64,000 nt of DNA from Angiostrongylus vasorum (lineage: Eukaryota; Nematoda; Chromadorea; Rhabditida; Metastrongylidae): positions 806,001 to 870,000 of the forward strand of contig JADANN010000339.1 in assembly GCA_018806985.1 (NCBI GenBank). The letters are read 5' to 3'. The position numbers and the translations under genes are program-made. Shown here piece by piece: positions 46,111 through 57,799 of this stretch. How positions within the stretch are numbered: the first letter of the stretch is position 1; each line of letters opens with the position of its first letter. Under the pieces are notes generated by a model. That model was not told where the DNA came from, ran no database searches, and saw only the letters and a program-made list of their open reading frames with translations.

Positions 46111-46849
46111 ACGTTCGTTTCCAGCAATATATCCGGTTCACTATCATACGAGGAAGTCGGGAAACTGGATTTGTTCTTTATGGAATAAACATTGTTGTGT
46201 CAACCTCGCTACAGTCATGCGACAATTCTGACCACATTTCGTCCGATGTATTTAGAATCCTTTTTTTCTGAAACAACCATGAGGTGGAGAGAAAACGTAG
46301 AGTTAGGTGTTCCCTTTCTGCTTTACTACGTCATCTCTACTTTTGTAACGTCACCTTCGTTTTTTTTCCAGCTCAGCCGTAAACACTGTTCATTCCTCAC
46401 AGATTCCGAACACAAATATACTTATGTGGCATTCTAAAACATTCAGTACATGAGGAATCCATCTTCATGAACATCTTTCTCTCCTTCCATTCGAGCTGTC
46501 GAAACCGGCCAGCGATCGTTCAACGTGGCCTATACCTATGTTGTGGGAGCAGTTAGATAGTGAAGATTATGTAGTTAAAGACCATCGAATTTCCCCTGAC
46601 ATGTTCCACTATTCTAATTTTTTGTACGACGTCGTATTCGTGATGGGATGGTTTTATGACTAAGTCCACTTTCTCAATTATGGTACTTATTGACTGGCGA
46701 GGTCTTCTTCGTGAAGTTTTTACACAAATTATGAAGGATATTCGCGTGCTAGGTAACGACCACTTGATTTTCTAGGCTTTGATGGCATGCTTCGTACTTT
46801 TACTAATTTTTTCCTTATATAATCCGGCACATATATTGTGTAGATACCA

Positions 46850-47165
46850 TCAATTCTTCACCTGTTCCGCTTCCTCACCTGCATCATTCACGACGGTCTT
46901 CGGTTGTGCTAGTGGATTCGGCTGCTGATTGAGAATTTTAGTGTTCTCTGAGAATTTCATTTAATACTGGTTAACTGTACTACACGTAGAATCCTGCCGC
47001 ACCAGACGGGTTTCCAGTCCTCAGCACAAACGGTAACCAGCCTTCTCGGCAAAGGAGAGCTTCTCGGGCATAAAGAGATGAGAGGCTGGGTTGCCTCAGA
47101 ACGTAGTTGAACCAGGCTCTTGCGCGTATTATTGGATGGCACCTATACCACTGCGCAACATACAA
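46850..47165 (-). mobile_element. tRNA-like SINE, probably family E
   Basis: Minus strand begins TATGTTGCGCAGTGGTATAG (box A-like), with GCCTGGTTCAACTACG (box B-like) about 45 bases on. The 3' part near 46870-46920 resembles the family E middle (CACGACGGTCTTCGG against CACGAAGGTCTTTGC). Confidence 0.45.
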
Positions 47166-47169
47166 CCAC

Positions 47170-48400
47170 TTTTATCTTCATGTTGGCAGAAACAAAGGCA
47201 TTGTTGAAATATATTGTGGGACGTAGCAATATCGTCCACTCTTGTAATGCTTCAGTAAACTTCGCAACTCTGTGAATATGGTTAATTGTGACGACTTTTA
47301 TGCATGTTGATGAACTCGCAAATGCTGGAATGGTCCACTAATTAGTACACAGATAAAATTCGCCTTGCTTTCCTTTTATAAATATCCCATATTCATGCTC
47401 TAGGGGAGTACTCAAACTTTCAGTCCCTAAAGAGACCGATCATATTATCAAAGAACCCATTGACACTGGACCTTACGATCACACTAACTTCCTACATGTG
47501 ATGAATGAAAGAATTTAGTTAGCACGTCGATTGAGCAATCACAAACAGAATGCTCGTACATGAATCATAACGTGTGAAAACATTCGGAAATTGAAGGACT
47601 CATGTTTGTAGTAGCAATGGAGCATCGAATAACAGAGAGAGAGAAAGTTCTTATGTTAACTCTTTTTCCATATGTTCAATAGAAATGATAACCATAATGC
47701 TTACTTCATATAAACATGACGTAATAGTGATATTCAATTGCTCATTAATGGTTTATTGGTTAAGTTAAATAGGCCATTAATTTTTCCCTGTGGGATCGCG
47801 CAATAGAACCTACGGTCCGTTTTGCTCACTCACTCAAAGTTTCTTACAAGTTATTAAGAGGATGGTATCCTTTCACGGATGAACTCGGTCGTAATATCGG
47901 TGTTGTATAAGCTTTCGATTGGACACAAAAAATATAACAAACTATCTAGGGCGCAAATAGTCAAAAGAATATGCGTTGGCGGCAATGCATGCCGTCACAC
48001 ATGTGTTAAGGAATCATTTATCTGAAGAGGAAAATCCTATCAATGAGTAGTACGATGCGCCGTTTTTCAGACTAGGTTTTTTAAATTATAGGATAATAAG
48101 CATCCAGGTAAACAAATGACTGAGCACCTATATGTGCTTTCTTGCTAGCTATACATTTATATTGTAGAAGATGGGTATAGGAAAGATTTTTCGCCCCACA
48201 CTCCCAGTCTCGTACGCAGAAATCCACGCTGGTGAAAAAATCGCCTGGAATTCTACACTCTGAAGTTCAAGATGCGATAAAAACATGAATAGAGGCGTAG
48301 CTCTATGAGTCGATAATACTACCGCCAATTTCCTTTGAGCTGGCAGTCATAAATTACACGTACTTATTCCATCCTTTCGTTACGTTCGAACAAGAAAATC
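47170..48400. other. Intergenic, nothing recognised
   Basis: A/T-rich, with a short (GA)n near 47630. No gene, RNA or repeat of the window was matched. Confidence 0.4.
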
Positions 48401-48469
48401 ATGGACCAGCGGAGGACGTCGCGCACGCTCATCCCACCGAAAAAGGGTGACTGAAGGCATCTTTATAAC

Positions 48470-49800
48470 TATTTTCTGATGTGCTTGTTTACTGAACTCC
48501 ACAAGCTTTCCACGAAGACTATCCCTTCAGCCAGGAAGACATTGGATGAGGTACAACTAGTTGATCAAGCAGGATTCCGACAGGGATTCTGCTGTATAGG
48601 CTGAGACCTAAACCGTGTCCAAGGTCTCAAGGTGAAGTTTGCCGGAAATACCACCCTGTCTCTACTTCTAACTTTTGTCGACGACGAGAAAGCGTTTGGC
48701 AGCGTTGAAACAAATGCGATCCTATCAGCGCTCGTCGAGCAAGGAGTGCTCCCGTTCTATATACGAAAAACTAGCTGAATGTTATTGGAACTGCGACATA
48801 AATACACAGCTTTTTCATCAACCCTTCATTATACCTATAGGGAAAAGGGTTTCGACAAGGTTAGACAATATCGCCACTGTGTTTACTGTCCCATTGTAAT
48901 GGGTAATGAAGTCATTCCACTACCACGAGAAGAGTATTCGTGTTGATGGGAAATTCCTGTCAAATCTTAGTTTCGCCGCGGTTATCACCATCCTTTCCAG
49001 AAGAAACAACGAAGCAGAGACGATGCTAAATGATCTTTGCAAAGCGGGGAAATTATTGGACTGCGCACAAATAGGTCGAAAATCCAGTTGACGAAGAACC
49101 CAAGGCGCGAGGGCAGACTAGATGGCTCTTTGATTATGGAGAACAGCTTGTACTTGTGCCTTGGTCGTTCAACGAATGTGGCGAACAACAACGCTTGGAT
49201 AGAAGGACGGCAGCATGTGGCCATATTTGAGCCTTTCAAAGAAGCCACCGACCGACTAAAGGACCCGAAAATTCGCTCTCACCTTTTCGATTCATTAGTT
49301 CTGTCAGAGCTCTGTTATCCATCACAGTAGTGTGCTAATATTCAAGCAAGCACATGAAGAATACTGCTGGCCATCCACAGAGCGCCTGAACAATGTATTC
49401 TGAAATCTAGCTGGCACTCACAACGCCTAGTCGGAATGGGAATATCTGATCTTCTAAATCTTCGAGATCCAAGATGATAGCGAAACATAGATGGGCCGGT
49501 CATATAATGAGAAAAATAGACGACCGATGGAGGAAAAGAAGTGTCGAGCGGAGTCCACGAGGATGCAAGCGTCGCCTAGCGGACCACGTACGAGGTGAGT
49601 GGATGTGTTTGTAACAAAAGTCAAGCAGCTGTACTCGCAGCGGCAGTTGTTTTACAAATCACCATATGAGACCCACACCAGCCACTGTATGCGACTAAAC
49701 CCACCACCATGGACGACGATCGCAGGGCAAAGAAACAAATGGAAAATGTACTCTGGTCCGCACAACTCGTGAGGACGGGCTGTCCAAGTACACATTCAGA
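48470..49800 (+). mobile_element. RTE LINE, second lineage, degenerate RT half
   Basis: LDEVQLVDQAGFRQGF near 48545, ECYWNCDINTQLFHQPFIIP (48776-48840), SIRVDGKFLSNLSF (about 48930), CLGRSTNVANNN (about 49155), FKEATDRLKDPKIRSHLFDS with LVLSELCYPS (about 49235-49325), HRWAGHIMRKIDDRW, and a C-terminal QRNKWKMYSGPHNS. These follow the order of RTE-1-type RT and thumb. The catalytic FADD is replaced (FAAVITIL), and there are many stops. The 3' end CCGCACAACTCGTGAGGACG then GGCTGTCCAAGTA resembles that of SINE family C. Confidence 0.78.
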
Positions 49801-49919
49801 GTGCTGGGAGAATAGGCCAGACATTTTTCGTTTTCCATGATTTCGTAGGCTCAAAGTGGAGGATTTTGATAACAGTAAATGAGCGGCAAGTCAAGCAGAG
49901 TCGCCATCGTTGCATGAAA

Positions 49920-50115
49920 AAGTTCCAGATTTAATAGTGAATCAGCTGTATCACCTATCGTGCCGTTGGTCACAGAGTGACTCGAGCGGGCGCTAGAGTT
50001 TCATTCGTCCCTGTTACGTGCGAAGTAGTCTAGTGGGCATATCTTTCTTCCAAACTTTTCGAGAGAAGCTGTGACCATCGGGTCGTTGGTCTCCCTTTTT
50101 GAGGTTTTGATATCC
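49920..50115 (-). mobile_element. RTE LINE 3'-end fragment, first lineage
   Basis: GTGACTCGAGCGGGCGCTAG, then ACCATCGGGTCGTTGGTCTC, match 40131-40300, the 3' end of lineage one, including the TATCACCTAT tail. Confidence 0.75.
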
Positions 50116-51649
50116 CAAGTAATAGCGACTGAAAAAAACAATCCTTTGCAACTTGCTTTATAATTAAACGAACATAGAGCTTCTGTCCGTAGGTTGAGCG
50201 AACCCTAAACACTTTGTGAAGGCGATCCGTTTGTCAAGTCTTAATGACTGATTTGAAATGAACTCCAAGCACAACATAACCTCAGTATAACTGAGATTGC
50301 CGTTCAGCACCCAGACTTTAAGGTTCTTCAGTATTCACCGCATTTCTCAGATTCCGCACAGCGCTGTTTCCACGCTTTCCACTCGCTTTCGAATGCGCTT
50401 CGTAGAGTTACACTGAATAACACTGAAGAGTTGCACAACTGTCTCAAAAATAAATTCGCATCGAAAGATCAGGCTTTTTTTTCGTCAACGTAGAATTGAG
50501 AAATTGCCGTGTTGCTGCGTGAAGGCGACGAATAATAAGTCGGAATACGCTATTGACTGATTGCATATGAATGTTATTCGATGAAGTAGACGAACATTGT
50601 ATTGACAAGGCTGGTATGAGTTAGTGTAGAATCAATAGCAAAGGCTAGACTTTTTGCCCAGCAGTCGCGAGGTTGTAATACAGCATACGTTTATTTTCGT
50701 ACAAAATACAGTAGAAAGTCGATCCTGGGAAAGACTTCTGTTAGACTTACAGAAATTCCATGTGACATTCAATCCGTTGTCGGCATAGTCGAGACATTCC
50801 GCTGTTCGTTGCTTGCAATTCGTCTTTTTCAGCTTTTTGTCGCATTTTTGCTTGTAGAGATCGCAAAGTTCTCTCTGGAATGGAAACAATTACGAATAGA
50901 AGTGCATGGCAGTATAAGCATTTTGCTTTCATGCGTCTCATTCAACTTCGTTCCGTTTTTTCCTCTACTTTTTTCTATGCAACAGTTTTATTTTGTTATC
51001 CTATGAGCTTAGGCGGAGTTCACAAGTAGCAGTCCGCTCTAACGCTCACATAGCAGATGGTTGTTGGTAACGACCTGGCCTAGTCCTAATGGTATGGGAT
51101 TTGAAGGGGTCTGTCGACCTCTTACTTGCAACCAAATAGGTCCCATAACATTTTTGGTCAATAACACATGACACCAATACCTATATGAACGCTGGAGATT
51201 GAAACTAAAATTTTTTAAACTTTCATCTCAGATTTGTATTTTACACTCCGTCCTCCTAAAATTTTATAATTTACTTTAGAACCACCAATATCAACATTGC
51301 CTTATCAAATGAAGAATCAATAACTGATTGAAAATCAGCACTCACTATTGGAAAATTCGGTTTTTCAGGAAGCGCGTTGACGGAGAATAAGAGAATTATT
51401 AACAAACTGATTACTACAATGGACATCACCTGAAATGCAATGAAATCAAGTAGCAGAGAGTGGATAATATTTTTGTGAAATACAGCGACTAGCCGTCGAC
51501 AGAAGAATGCGTGTCACGTGCCGTCGCTTGCACAGTTAAATTTTAAAAAAGCTAGCAATTGATCGAATAGTGTCGTAGGACAGTAAGAAATGCAGGAACT
51601 GACATTTTATGTTTCATATGACATAATAAAGGGCTCAAAATATAAAGAA
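50116..51649. other. Intergenic, mostly unassigned
   Basis: 50285-50320 has a small family B head remnant (CCTCAGTATAACTGAG). 50660-50730 is part of the foldback arm (CAGTCGCGAGGTTGTAATAC). Nothing else was recognised. Confidence 0.35.
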
Positions 51650-51915
51650 AGATTATGGCGCACTAGTCAGAGGTGCGTCTTGGACACACGAGGCTGTTAG
51701 TTCCAGCACAGGGCTAACCAAGTCCGTCACTTCAACAGGGTTGACAACCAGACTTGTTTGGAAACATAAGAACACTTGCTACACCGCAAGACATTGTATA
51801 GGCCATGAGCAAATGTAATTAGGACTAGGTCTATGGTGTTTAGTGGAATCAAATGCAGTGGCTCATCCTGAAGGGATGGAACAGCGCCGAGCGTTGTGTG
51901 CTTTTTTATTAAAAT
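51650..51915 (+). mobile_element. SINE family A, degenerate copy
   Basis: ATTATGGCGCACTAGTCAGA (box A region), ACAACCAGACTTGTTTGGAA, ACACCGCAAGACATTGTATA, and GGCTCATCCTGAAGGGATGG in family order, with many differences. Confidence 0.65.
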
Positions 51916-52639
51916 TATGCCGCGACATCATGGTTAAGTTTTTTGGGATTGAACGAAACTAAATCTAGTAAGATTTTCTGAATGGCGTTGTTCATTGTGA
52001 TGAAGCCAATGCATAAAATGAATTTGTGAGTTCAAACATAAAACCGGTATGTATGAAATAAATGATAATACAAGTATAAATATACAAATATGCGTAAAGT
52101 ACACACAAAACAAAAAATACTACGTAACGCATTACAAGTTTCAAGGCTTAGTCTACTAAGAAACCGCTCCTTGACAAAATGCCATTTAAGGACGACAGCG
52201 CTTTGAGTCGTTACTGGCGACGTTCGTTCACTTCAGATGTGTAACCTTTACGGCTAACGCCCTATTTCTCGGTGTTATCATCAGGAATTTCTCTTTATAA
52301 TAACTACTGCAAAGATAATCCACGGATTTCTCTCATTTGAAGATCAAAAACCAGGTGTTCGCAAAGTCTACGTAATTGTACCTCAACTGGAAGGTACGGG
52401 ATCAAACATTAACCAATAGCCAGGCACCACATTTGTGGCTTAGATACATTAACTGATACCTCCCGTTTATGTATAGATATATTCGTTCATAAATATGTGG
52501 ACGCTCCTTTTTCTATGCAGAATGTGTCATTCACAAACAAGTGATCAATCAAGGGATTTGGAGGAGCATAGATAGGCTGGTGGCGACAAAAATAAACGTT
52601 GTCATTAATCTTGCCAAAAAAATCTAATTGGGAAAGCTC
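51916..52639. other. Intergenic, nothing recognised
   Basis: A/T-rich with no supported gene or repeat. Confidence 0.35.
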
Positions 52640-53340
52640 TCAGAACCTTAGCCTGCTTAGATCTATAGCAGCTGTATTGGTTATCTTTACCTAGGACGCA
52701 CAAATAGAAGCATCGAAAACCTCCCTTGAGAACTCTAATGAGGAAGGGTGCGAAGCCAAAAGCCGGCATCATTGGACTAATGGAGACTGCTAACTACGCC
52801 TGTGGTATCAGAGGAGAAGTGCTCTCCGGAAGATTTGGCCGAGTCAGAGACAGATGAAGTTAGCGTTCTCATCGACATAAGCTTTCCACCAAAGATCGAT
52901 CACTTCGAGCAACTGACTCAAATTATACGTCTGTGCTCAGTAAGATGCGGATCAACTGTTGACTTTGACAGTAGTTTTCGCCTACGACGAAAATAGGAAC
53001 GAAACGTTTCATACGAACGAGTAAGAGAAGTTCTACAGAAAAAATCATGTTCATTAGAAAGTTATCAACGGTAGTTATTAAGTATCGGTAAGGTATGGTA
53101 TCCATGTATAGCGGTGGTTTCTCAACCAAGAGCGGAAGTGAACGTTCGAAAAACATCAGATTAGGGCCCACGGATTGTAAAAAGATAGGACCAGTACGGG
53201 AAGAAATTGGTTGATTTCATCATGGCGAAGAAGACTTTAGAGGTAAATCATACTTTAGTTTTCATCAACACTGGCAAAACTTGGGAGAGAATGTGGACTT
53301 CACAGGCAACAGAGCGTATCATCCGATGACCAATAGGAAA
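52640..53340 (+). mobile_element. RTE LINE endonuclease fragment, degenerate
   Basis: VSVLIDISFPPKIDHFEQLT (about 52860) parallels the VGVLVNTSM...NIDSFEQLT part of the lineage-one ORF. ACGAGTAAGAGAAGTTCTAC parallels DLEKFYR, and LVDFIMAKKTLEVNHTL parallels LSEFIMTTKTIHGN. Interrupted by stops. Confidence 0.6.
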
Positions 53341-53769
53341 CAGCTAATTATTAACATTAGCCACCGTATACATGCATTTCAATGCGTACCTGAGACGATT
53401 TGTACAACATACCTTACTTGATATGCATTTTAATGTATTCTAGTGCCTTGCTTGCATTATACTGTAACGGTATCGGTAGCAGAGATCCGCTCTATATTAC
53501 CATAAAATAATTGGCAGTCTTCTTTTCAAATGCGTTGTTGATTTTAAAACAGCATTCTTCCGTGTAAGGTGATAGTTCAAGCTAACATCTGATTTCAGCA
53601 TTTTCTAGTTCGTGATTTTTTCTCTTATTTTCGTTGCCATATTTTTCCCTCATTCCGTACATCGCGTCAACGTCGGTTTCAACTCTCGCTCCCTTTCCTC
53701 TGAGCTTTAGACTCCTTTTAAAAAATCTTTCCACTTGTCCAGTTTCGTTGCCTCTCGGTCTTTAACCAG

Positions 53770-54230
53770 TACTTTACAACCGTTGAGTTCGTGGAGGTGA
53801 AAACATCCCGAATAGTCCGCTATTTTCTATTTTATTATTGTTTACTGCATAACTAGAATCACATGTATAATACATTGCAGCTCCTGGCAGTTCCTGCATT
53901 CGATTCGTTTCCTCGCATCCATCATCCACGAAGGTCTTTGCACTTTTTGCATGCTGGTTTCGGCGCCGCTTGTGGATTTCTCCGTCTTTGTCGCAAATGT
54001 CGTTGAATGCCAGTCGAGTCGATTCTCCCCGGAATCCTGGGCTTGCGGCAGTGATAGAGCGTTGCCACTTGGATGGTAGGGAATCAGCTTGTTCCATACA
54101 AGTTCATAAACAGTTTGGTGCCTCCGGTAGCACTCCGAACCAAAAAACAGTGCCTGGGTATGTTGGTCGTCCGCGTAATGAGTGGAATCACTACCACTGC
54201 TCAACCTATCTGTGAATTAAAACAGAAAAA
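53770..54230 (-). mobile_element. SINE-like family E, longest copy
   Basis: Minus strand begins GATAGGTTGAGCAGTGGTAG (box A-like), with TTGGTTCGGAGTGC (box B-like) about 60 bases on, and ends with a GCAGTAAACAATAATAAAAT tail reminiscent of family B. Related copies: 36560-36840, 46850-47165, 26230-26490. Confidence 0.55.
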
Positions 54231-54300
54231 TTGTTTTTTTTGACAGTTAAAAAACAAATTTTCGAGGCTTGGAGGACTTATGGGGGTGAGGACAACCCAG

Positions 54301-54613
54301 ATTTATAGAAGAGACATTGCTTTATCCATCTAGAGGTGCAGCATTGTTACCATATGGTATATTCTACCATATTTCCCCAGCCGAGCACGATGTCAAAATT
54401 TGGAAGAATTTTGTACTCCCTGATTTCTTCTCACCTATCATTCCATACCATAACCATGACCCATCAAAACAGATGAAAATGAAAAATAATGAATTGCCGG
54501 TCACATTTGAACTTTGTTTGCCTTACATAAGGAAGGATGCCGGCTTTCTAATAACTACCGGGAATTTTCGCCAACTATGGGATTTATGTTCCATTCCAAT
54601 GTTCGGGTGATGT
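54301..54613 (+). other. Isolated ORF, unrecognised
   Basis: A 97-codon frame from 54317 with fairly protein-like composition (LLPYGIFYHISPAEHDVKIW). No splice partner, no family recognised. The opposite strand near 54590 shows a short resemblance to the RTE segment RTLEWDNMG. Could be chance. Confidence 0.2.
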
Positions 54614-55013
54614 TGTGAAGGATACATAATGAGTGCATGCGGAAAACTTTCTTCGTGAATGACTTCAAAATGGGCGTTCACTTCTGTTGTGATAGGTATG
54701 CGCGCATCTCTACAACGTCGACTGCTCAACTCGTTGAAGAAGGTGCCATCACGAGCTCGGAAAAAAAATTGGAGATTGTGTTTGCGTTGTTGCAAGGTTA
54801 TTACAAAGCAGTAAGACAGTCAAGACACTGCTGCACTTGCTAGAAAGTTTAGCAATAGACGCTATCGTTGTGGTAATCATTATTTTTTAGACTGTTTCAA
54901 TAGACGTAGTACATTTTGTACATCAACGGTACTGCTCTCATGTTGGAATTATTCATTTGTTAGAAATAACTGCAAGTTCTAAGCCAAGATTGTAAGTGCT
55001 TTCGGTTACATAA

Positions 55014-55298
55014 AAAACGGCGCGTGTGCCGCAGTGGTTGGCGGCGTCGCTATGACACACACGTGGAATCGATCCCCCGCGCCCATGGCCCACCAAGCCT
55101 TCCATTCATCCGGGGTCGGCAAATTGGTACCAGACTTGTCTGGGAGTATAACAGCACCGGCTCGATACATCGATAGACCACCGCGAGTCGCTGTGAAAGC
55201 CAGATATACATACAATCACCTCCAACGATACTTAGTGAAGTCGAATGCATGGCGCATCCCTCAGGGATTGATCAACGCCGAGAGCTTAATGCTTTTTA
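55014..55298 (+). mobile_element. SINE family A, tRNA-derived, full-length with 13-bp TSD
   Basis: Begins ACGGCGCGTGTGCCGCAGTG, box B region GGAATCGATCCCC, GGCAAATTGGTACCAGACTT, 3' end GATCAACGCCGAGAGCTTAA. Flanked by TTCGGTTACATAA at 55001-55013 and 55299-55311. One of the best preserved copies. Confidence 0.92.
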
Positions 55299-55311
55299 TT
55301 CGGTTACATAA

Positions 55312-56619
55312 GAATGGTCTCTGGATAAATCCCGTCGACTTTTTTTACAGACAAGAATTGCAAGACGTTATTGTTACTAGCTATTGTCGTAGAGTTAAAT
55401 TTTGAATACATATACGCATATATGGTATGTATGCATAAATTGTAGCTTGTAGAATCAATGCATGATAAAAACATAGTTTGATGACTGCCCAAAAAACAAG
55501 CTTTATTGAAGCACAATGATGGAAAGGTGTGAGAACCGCAATATCCCGAAGATGTTCGCTCGATGGCTCTTCATCACGTCGTAGCGAAGAGCATTTCGTA
55601 ACTGTAAAATCCCACTATTCAAGTAGAGGCACTTCTGCGCCATTTCCCTATCCATACTTTCCTTGCTGCGTACTTTCTGCAGTAGCAACCATGTCCACGT
55701 TGTAAAAATGAATTCGTCCAAAATGTTCTTTGTAAATCACCGTGTTGAGAAAAGCTTTCATGAGCGATTCCTGACTTGACACCAACTTTTAACAGGTTGT
55801 CGAAAAAGTGCGGTAGAAAAGAAAATTTGTAAACCACTGGGAGCCCCGCCGTATTCCCGTTTCGGTACAAGTGGTCTGTTAGTATATTCCTCACTTCAAT
55901 CTAACTCGATTTCTGTCTTTATCTCGTTCTTCTCATGAGTTTTACAGATTTGGATGGAGTAATAAATCACCCGTATACCCTCTTCAGTTATAAAAACGAT
56001 ACGGAATATTCGTACCACGTGATTTAGAAAAAAGAAACCGCTTTATTACAGGGAAACCAAAAAACAGTGATAAGCATGCCGGTCTAGCTTGTTACTTTTA
56101 TTAGCCATTTGTTTCACTTTTTATATACAAAAAATTACTAAGTGAACCTCTACAGCATACTCGCCATATAATTCTAGCAAGTAGTAGTACTTTTTCCGGT
56201 CCATTGCTAGTAAAATTCACGTGATTGGTCGCTCTTACTAGTTTTCGGCCGCTAAACACTTTCTTTTCTTTGTAAAAACTCGCTCAAATGGCTAATCGGA
56301 TGAATTCATTGCGAAAGAATCCGGAGAATGTAGGCAGTTTATCAATTCTAAACTGAATGGGCACTCTTTTATTGGACTTTGAGGAATGAGGTGTTAACAT
56401 CAAGCAGTGGTCTAACCGTAAGCCGTGCGATTTCGAGTCATCTGCCAATGCGTCATAATATTACTAATATAGATTGTCGTCTTTGGCGAACTCAATCTAT
56501 CACAACTGTGCTGACAAAGTATAAGCGATGGTGATAAATCATGAAGTTAATAGACTGACTGTTAGAAGGATAGATGTGGAGGAGAAAGGATATTGTCAAG
56601 AATTATGCAACTCGGGAGC
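55312..56619. other. Intergenic, nothing firmly recognised
   Basis: Minus-strand frames at 55503-55894 overlap and look protein-like (TWTWLLLQKVRSKESMDREM) but have no splice partner or known family. Remaining sequence is A/T-rich. Confidence 0.3.
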
Positions 56620-57420
56620 AGAACTGATGAAAAACAACAATCCAGTCATCAAATGGACCAGCTAAGAATGATACAAAATCTGACTTCTTTCAAAATAAAC
56701 ATTATATTCTGTGAGCGCCACATTTCCGCCGTCAATTGGACGCAGGAGAATCGGCGTTTGTGCTGTTGACGTGATATGAAGAAGGTGTTACTACAGAGGG
56801 CGAGTAGAGAGTATTCTGGTCTAACCAATAGAACGTGAAAGTAAAGACACATATAAATATACGCGAACAAATCCCATGCATATACAAAATATCTCCTCAC
56901 ATACGTATGTGACATCCACACACATATATGTTGGTATAGACATCCACCCACCAATCAAAACGAGTAGTGAATCAAGATGAAAAAGGAATGTCTATATCTA
57001 AAAACCTGGATCGGTCAATGAAAGCGCCTATGTGTGGATCTAGATACTGCACTGTCCATCGGCAGCCTCGTCGAACCAAGAGATGAAAAAACTCGCTTTG
57101 CACATCCAACTGAACAGGACATGGAACTGGAGCGTGAGAGTCTCTTAGTTTGTTTTCTTGTTGCAGTTCTAGTTGAAATGACTCTATTGCGGTATTCTTT
57201 GCACACCAGTTCCTAGTCGTTTTTTTGTTGTTGAAAGGGTGAACTTGGTGGATGCAGGTTGACACAATTCATCGACAAAACGTGCTTCGTAACCACTGTC
57301 AATTCCTTCACAAAAGTAATCGATGCTAGTACAGCCGTGGATGAACACACTCATTCATTGAGGTAGAGGTACAAATGAGCTTTCGCTTAAGGGTAACATT
57401 CATTCAGGACATTCAGGACA
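56620..57420. repeat. Long repeat family D, copy 2, without SINE A
   Basis: Collinear with 33510-34620: GAAAAACAACAATCC, CTGGATCGGTCAATGAAAGC, CTGCACTGTCCATCGGCAGC, ACCAGTTCCTAGTCG, AACCACTGTCAATTC. The position equivalent to the SINE A at 34013-34301 is uninterrupted near 57150. Confidence 0.65.
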
Positions 57421-57799
57421 AAACATTCAGGTTCATTACTGTTGACTCTTTCGCGATTAATTAAAACCTGTAGTCTTAGCTTGCGTAAACAATTTCAATT
57501 GAAATAGTACTTTATGTAAACACATCGACAACGAACCATCAACAATAAGACGTTTTCAAGACTGCATCAAGAAATATACGGTGTTGTCAACTATCTCCAC
57601 GTGCTGAACGATCTGGAAATGAGTAAAATGATGGGCAATACTACATGAAAACGATATCAGTATTTATTATGTTCTATAACTGTAAATTATTCTTTTTTTT
57701 ATTGACGACCTCTGAGGACTCGTTTGATAATTAATAAATTCATCGTTTCAGATATATCGTGTGCCTTAGATTGATTCGAGTATTGCTAAACATTTTTCC

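Noticed and set aside
53842..54204. 120-codon minus-strand ORF as a protein gene
   Set aside because: It coincides with the family E repeat that begins with a tRNA-like promoter.
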